This document shows, in pieces, positions 61,420 to 64,000 of a DNA stretch of 64,000 bases. Position numbers and translations under genes: made by a program. This DNA comes from Perlabentimonas sp034003245 (GTDB taxonomy: Bacteria > Bacteroidota > Bacteroidia > Bacteroidales > Tenuifilaceae): contig JAVEYY010000017.1 of the NCBI GenBank assembly GCA_034003245.1, forward strand, positions 19,346 through 83,345, read 5' to 3'. The notes under the pieces were generated by a model. That model did no database searches. It saw only the letters and a list, made by a program, of their open reading frames with translations, and had not been told where the DNA came from. How positions within the stretch are numbered: position 1 is the stretch's first letter; each line of letters opens with the position of its first letter.

Positions 61420-62412
61420 TCCAACTCTTACGGCATTCTTTACCGCCTCGGCAATTGTTCGAGGCCTAACGCCCAAATCCTGCTCCATTTTCTTGGCCGA
61501 ATAGTAGGTTATACTATGGCCGCTCTGCGCTGTTTCGCGGGTTAGCGCGGGTGATTTTCCTGTAATAAGGCTTACAATTCTAGCTGCTCTCCAAGCCAGC
61601 GAAGACATCATAGGTGTAACTCTAATTGAAGGGGGTTTATTTCCAAACTCGTGGGCAATTAATTCGAACACCTTTTGGTGCGAAATATTTTCGCCATTGA
61701 TAACAAATCGCTGTCCCCACAGATCCTTTTCAACAGCTGTTAGCATGGAGTCAATCACATCTCTTACATCAACATATCCAGTGATTCCCTGCGTGTAGAA
61801 TGGAAATCCTTTTGCCAATGTCCCAAGTAGTTGTCCGCTCCCGCTATCCCATTTACATGGGCCAATGATCACTGAAGGGTTAACAATTACGGCTTTTAGA
61901 CCTTGCTCTATCCCTCTCCAAACCTCCATCTCCGAGCGAAACTTACTAACTGCATACCCCGATTTTCCCTTCGATTTTCCCCACTGAGCATCCTCATTCA
62001 CCATATCACCATCAACTGGATTGCCAAGCGAAGCCACTGAACTTACGTGGCAAAGCTTTTGAACTTTAGCTTCCAATGCAGCGTCGACCATATTAGCCGT
62101 TCCTTGAACATTCACCGTTAGCATGGTCTCGAAATCGCGTTTGTTGAACGATACCATAGCCGCACAGTGGTAAACCTCATCTACGCCATCCATTGCCTGG
62201 CAAAGCGATGGGTAGTCAACCACATCGCCCTCGACCCACTGAATCAATGAGAATTGGGCGTTGGAGGTCTCCGAGTAGGCATCGAAAATTCGCTGGGTAA
62301 CTGAAATATTGCTCTTACTTCGCTTCAGCGCTTTAACCTGTTTCCCTCTTTTAGTCAGCTCAAATAGAAGATGCGATCCTATTAGGCCTGTTCCACCGGT
62401 TACTAGAATCAT
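61411..62412 (-). CDS. NAD(P)-dependent epimerase/dehydratase family protein
   Basis: A 333-residue extended short-chain dehydrogenase: Rossmann motif VTGGTGLIGSHLL at the start, the SSVASLGNP strand with the catalytic Ser, and YAVSKFRSE with the Tyr-x3-Lys pair. The VNPSVIIGPCKWDSGSG loop and C-terminal helices resemble the dihydroflavonol-reductase-like or 3-beta-HSD-like group more than true sugar epimerases. The substrate is not predictable. It starts within the TAATG stop-start overlap with the preceding gene, so the two are translationally coupled. Confidence 0.88.
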   Translation of the reverse strand: MILVTGGTGLIGSHLLFELTKRGKQVKALKRSKSNISVTQRIFDAYSETSNAQFSLIQWVEGDVVDYPSLCQAMDGVDEVYHCAAMVSFNKRDFETMLTVNVQGTANMVDAALEAKVQKLCHVSSVASLGNPVDGDMVNEDAQWGKSKGKSGYAVSKFRSEMEVWRGIEQGLKAVIVNPSVIIGPCKWDSGSGQLLGTLAKGFPFYTQGITGYVDVRDVIDSMLTAVEKDLWGQRFVINGENISHQKVFELIAHEFGNKPPSIRVTPMMSSLAWRAARIVSLITGKSPALTRETAQSGHSITYYSAKKMEQDLGVRPRTIAEAVKNAVRVGSL

Positions 62413-62876
62413 TACACCTCTTTTTTAGAGAAAAATGGGTTAACAATAAGCTCCTTTTCCCAGGTTAACTTTTGACCAAATCCAAGGCAATTGTCGGTAA
62501 ACTTCAGAAAGGTAAGATCCACAACCCAAAGGGTTGTTTTCATTAGCATGGCGATTGGAAAGCGTTGCAGATATGCGTTGCGGGCTTTTGAATACGATTC
62601 GCCCTGCGGCTCACTAATAATACCCTGAAACTGTACTCCTTGAATCTTCCCCAGAATATCAGTTTCGAGCACAATACTACCCGCAACGTAAATATTATGA
62701 CTGGCCTGCTTAATGTGCTTGGAGTCGTAATCGGACGTGAAAACCAGGCTGTTGTCCTCCTCCTTGTATACATAAAAGCAGTTGGCACAGTAGGGCTCCT
62801 CGTCGAAGCTGGTGGCCAGCGTAAGCACATGATGCTCTTTGATAAAATCGACTATTCGCTTATCGGGTAGTTTCAT
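62412..62876 (-). CDS. pyridoxamine 5'-phosphate oxidase-like flavin-binding protein
   Basis: A 154-residue protein with the split-barrel FMN-binding fold: KRIVDFIKEHHVLTLATSFDEEPYCANCFYVY, LVFTSDYDSKHIKQASHN and VAGSIVLETDILGKIQGVQFQGII. The pattern matches the YhbP-like/PNPOx-like family and lacks the PLP-site motifs of true PdxH. A binding or oxidoreductase role with FMN or F420-like cofactor is possible. Its stop codon overlaps the start of the epimerase gene as TAATG, indicating a two-gene operon. Confidence 0.85.
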   Translation of the reverse strand: MKLPDKRIVDFIKEHHVLTLATSFDEEPYCANCFYVYKEEDNSLVFTSDYDSKHIKQASHNIYVAGSIVLETDILGKIQGVQFQGIISEPQGESYSKARNAYLQRFPIAMLMKTTLWVVDLTFLKFTDNCLGFGQKLTWEKELIVNPFFSKKEV

Positions 62877-62896
62877 GAAATGTTGAAAAATGTAAA

Positions 62897-62916
62897 TAAT
62901 TAATTTAAGTTGCTAG
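62897..62916 (+). repeat. left terminal inverted repeat of the IS982-family element
   Basis: TAATTAATTTAAGTTGCTAG, perfectly complementary to 63860-63879. Positions 62913-62915 are also the transposase stop codon. Confidence 0.88.
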
Positions 62917-63734
62917 TTGATCTTAGTAAACACATATGCTAGAATGAACATAATTATCTTTAAAATAAAACCATCTGGAGTGATTGCATGTATTCTCCTA
63001 GGGAACAGTTTATTAATGTCGCTAAATACGACCTCAACCCCTTTCCTGTAATGCGCCACAAGAAATTCCTCCCACGGTTCACGCCTTCTCTTGGAGTTGG
63101 ACTTTCTGGCGGTCAGGAGTTTTATCCCCAACGCTTCATACAGGTCATCCTCATGCAAATAATCTGTATAGCCGCTGTCAGCGTATACCCTGCTGCCTTC
63201 GGGTAGATCAAAGCACAGGTGCCTCATCCCCTCACTGTCATGCATACGCCCTGGTGTGATGGCGAACTCAACGGGAATACCATCTACCGTGGCGATTACC
63301 TGCACGGTGAAGCCATAGAAGTACTCCCTTTTCGAGGGTTTATAGCCCCAGTATTCGATTCCCCTAACCAGCTTGGAGCGCTTGATGCGGATGTTGTCGC
63401 ACACGCGAACGGGGAAGCTGTCCATGGCATACTCCGATTCGATGTTCAGCTGCTTAATGGTGGTGGCCAGCTGGCGAAACGTTTCCACCATCAGGGAACT
63501 AACCCCATGGACACGCCGATTAAACCTGCTTTTACCCAGCATATTCGGCATAAGCCGGGTTCCCCTGACGAAACTCAACGCGTGCTCGAAGTTGCCGCCG
63601 AAATACATGCCAGCGATCAGCACCGTGGTAATGACCTCCGCATCGCTTACTCGACGATTCTCGGGTTCTTTATGCCCCGAAAATTTGAAAATATCGTCGA
63701 GAAAAACGTAAATTGCCATTGTTTTTTCTACCAT
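62913..63734 (-). CDS. IS982-family transposase
   Basis: A 273-residue DDE transposase. The N-terminal part contains GGNFEHALSFVRGTRLMPNMLGKSRFNRRVH, the IS982 group's usual helix-rich region; the catalytic residues are expected in YAMDSFPVRVCDN (D), RVYADSGYTDY (D) and the later KGVEVVFSDINKLFPRRIHA region (E). The length is normal and the frame is intact, so the element may still be active. It starts at ATG 63734, immediately after a stable hairpin; the second Met (63719) is an alternative start. Confidence 0.93.
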   Translation of the reverse strand: MVEKTMAIYVFLDDIFKFSGHKEPENRRVSDAEVITTVLIAGMYFGGNFEHALSFVRGTRLMPNMLGKSRFNRRVHGVSSLMVETFRQLATTIKQLNIESEYAMDSFPVRVCDNIRIKRSKLVRGIEYWGYKPSKREYFYGFTVQVIATVDGIPVEFAITPGRMHDSEGMRHLCFDLPEGSRVYADSGYTDYLHEDDLYEALGIKLLTARKSNSKRRREPWEEFLVAHYRKGVEVVFSDINKLFPRRIHAITPDGFILKIIMFILAYVFTKIN

Positions 63735-63781
63735 AATCCTTCGGGTTTTAAGGTTTCTGCAAGACCAAAATCCGAAGGATT
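63735..63781 (-). promoter_or_regulatory. hairpin abutting the transposase start
   Basis: An inverted repeat AATCCTTCGG...CCGAAGGATT (10 bp plus one G-T pair, 25-base loop) ends directly at the transposase ATG and encloses its AAGGA ribosome-binding sequence. On the plus strand it runs into a T tract, so it can also end transcription entering from the other side. Confidence 0.6.
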
Positions 63782-63859
63782 TTTTTCAATAGCTAATTTT
63801 CAGGCACTTATATATCAACAATGTAAAGAACTTTTCAACTCTTTTGTAAATTACAATTG

Positions 63860-63879
63860 CTAGCAACTTAAATTAATTA
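63860..63879 (-). repeat. right terminal inverted repeat of the IS982-family element
   Basis: CTAGCAACTTAAATTAATTA on the plus strand, the exact complement of the left end. The bases just outside the two repeats differ, so the element's ends are placed here. Confidence 0.88.
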
Positions 63880-63939
63880 CAAAGTTAATTAAAAACACGT
63901 TTCAAACCGGGGTGGTTCGAAAATTCGTAACAGCTCGGT

Positions 63940-63947
63940 TAACTTTG
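63940..63947 (+). promoter_or_regulatory. TAnnTTTG -7 box near the window end
   Basis: TAACTTTG matches TAnnTTTG. A downstream ATG at 63954 is only 6 bases away, too short for a normal leader, so a later start outside the window is more likely. Confidence 0.3.
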
Positions 63948-64000
63948 AGCTAAATGATAAGTTATCATTTCTGTTTAATTGCCCACTCCACTGCTCTCTC

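Larger units (their letters stand above)
62897..63879 (-). mobile_element. IS982-family insertion sequence, complete
   Basis: A 983-bp element bounded by perfect 20-bp inverted repeats, TAATTAATTTAAGTTGCTAG at 62897-62916 and its complement at 63860-63879. It contains one transposase gene whose TAG stop lies inside the left repeat. I find no convincing target duplication. A hairpin directly in front of the transposase start is described separately. Confidence 0.85.

Noticed and set aside
63954..64000. Possible gene start at the right edge
   Set aside because: Only 15 codons are visible, with six bases between -7 box and ATG, too few to call a gene.

Overview
This window is a chromosomal segment of a Bacteroidetes bacterium, most likely of the order Bacteroidales or a close relative. 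The evidence is type IX secretion (T9SS) and gliding genes (PorW/SprE, PorX, a PorP/SprF-like protein, GldA and a 3216-residue protein with a gliding-type C-terminal domain), families nearly confined to the phylum (DUF4834, DUF4296, the SPTGGPKD lipoprotein), and many TAnnTTTG promoter boxes of the Bacteroidetes type at sensible distances from starts. I cannot name a genus. I recognise no rRNA, tRNA, CRISPR array, prophage or replication origin.

Layout. 1-8.9 kb: a truncated lipoate ligase, a 2-hydroxyacid dehydrogenase, a small minus-strand operon with a Ca2+/Na+ antiporter, then a plus-strand envelope operon (Ig-like lipoprotein, thiamine-binding-like protein, beta-barrel, RlpA) convergent with L-serine dehydratase. 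9-15.8 kb: an orphan MacB-type permease, a tRNA-editing-like protein, YraN, a YjbR-like protein, an exported unknown, a TonB-like protein and alanine dehydrogenase. 16.1-22.7 kb: three exported proteins on the minus strand, each with a known or suspected beta-propeller: an unknown with a helical front, a WD40-OmpA protein and a propeller-caspase protein. I consider this the best candidate for an undescribed system. 22.7-23.8 kb: a gene-free stretch packed with repeats, including sixteen perfectly spaced 21-bp units. 23.8-30.4 kb: a tight operon porW-porX-tsaE-radical SAM. 30.6-35.9 kb: a membrane-anchored propeller protein, DUF4834, gldA and a ROK sugar kinase. 35.9-48.5 kb: a minus-strand cluster with the giant adhesin-like protein, its PorP/SprF partner, a DUF4296 lipoprotein and an exported unknown. 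49.1-62.9 kb: mostly housekeeping (SfsA, amino-acid permease, RNase R, M16 protease, APS reductase, histidine kinase with riboflavin synthase, Lgt, an NAD-dependent epimerase and a flavin-binding protein). 62.9-63.9 kb: a complete IS982-family element with 20-bp terminal inverted repeats.

How the genes fit together. PorX (response regulator/phosphatase) and PorW (outer-membrane lipoprotein) regulate and couple the T9SS. The giant protein carries a type-B secretion signal and sits directly upstream of a PorP/SprF-like anchor, as in the sprB-sprF pair of gliding Flavobacteria. GldA is the ATPase of a gliding-associated ABC transporter. The window therefore contributes several parts of a secretion and surface-display apparatus, but not the core GldKLMN or SprA genes. 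All family assignments come from reading motifs; no database search was run.
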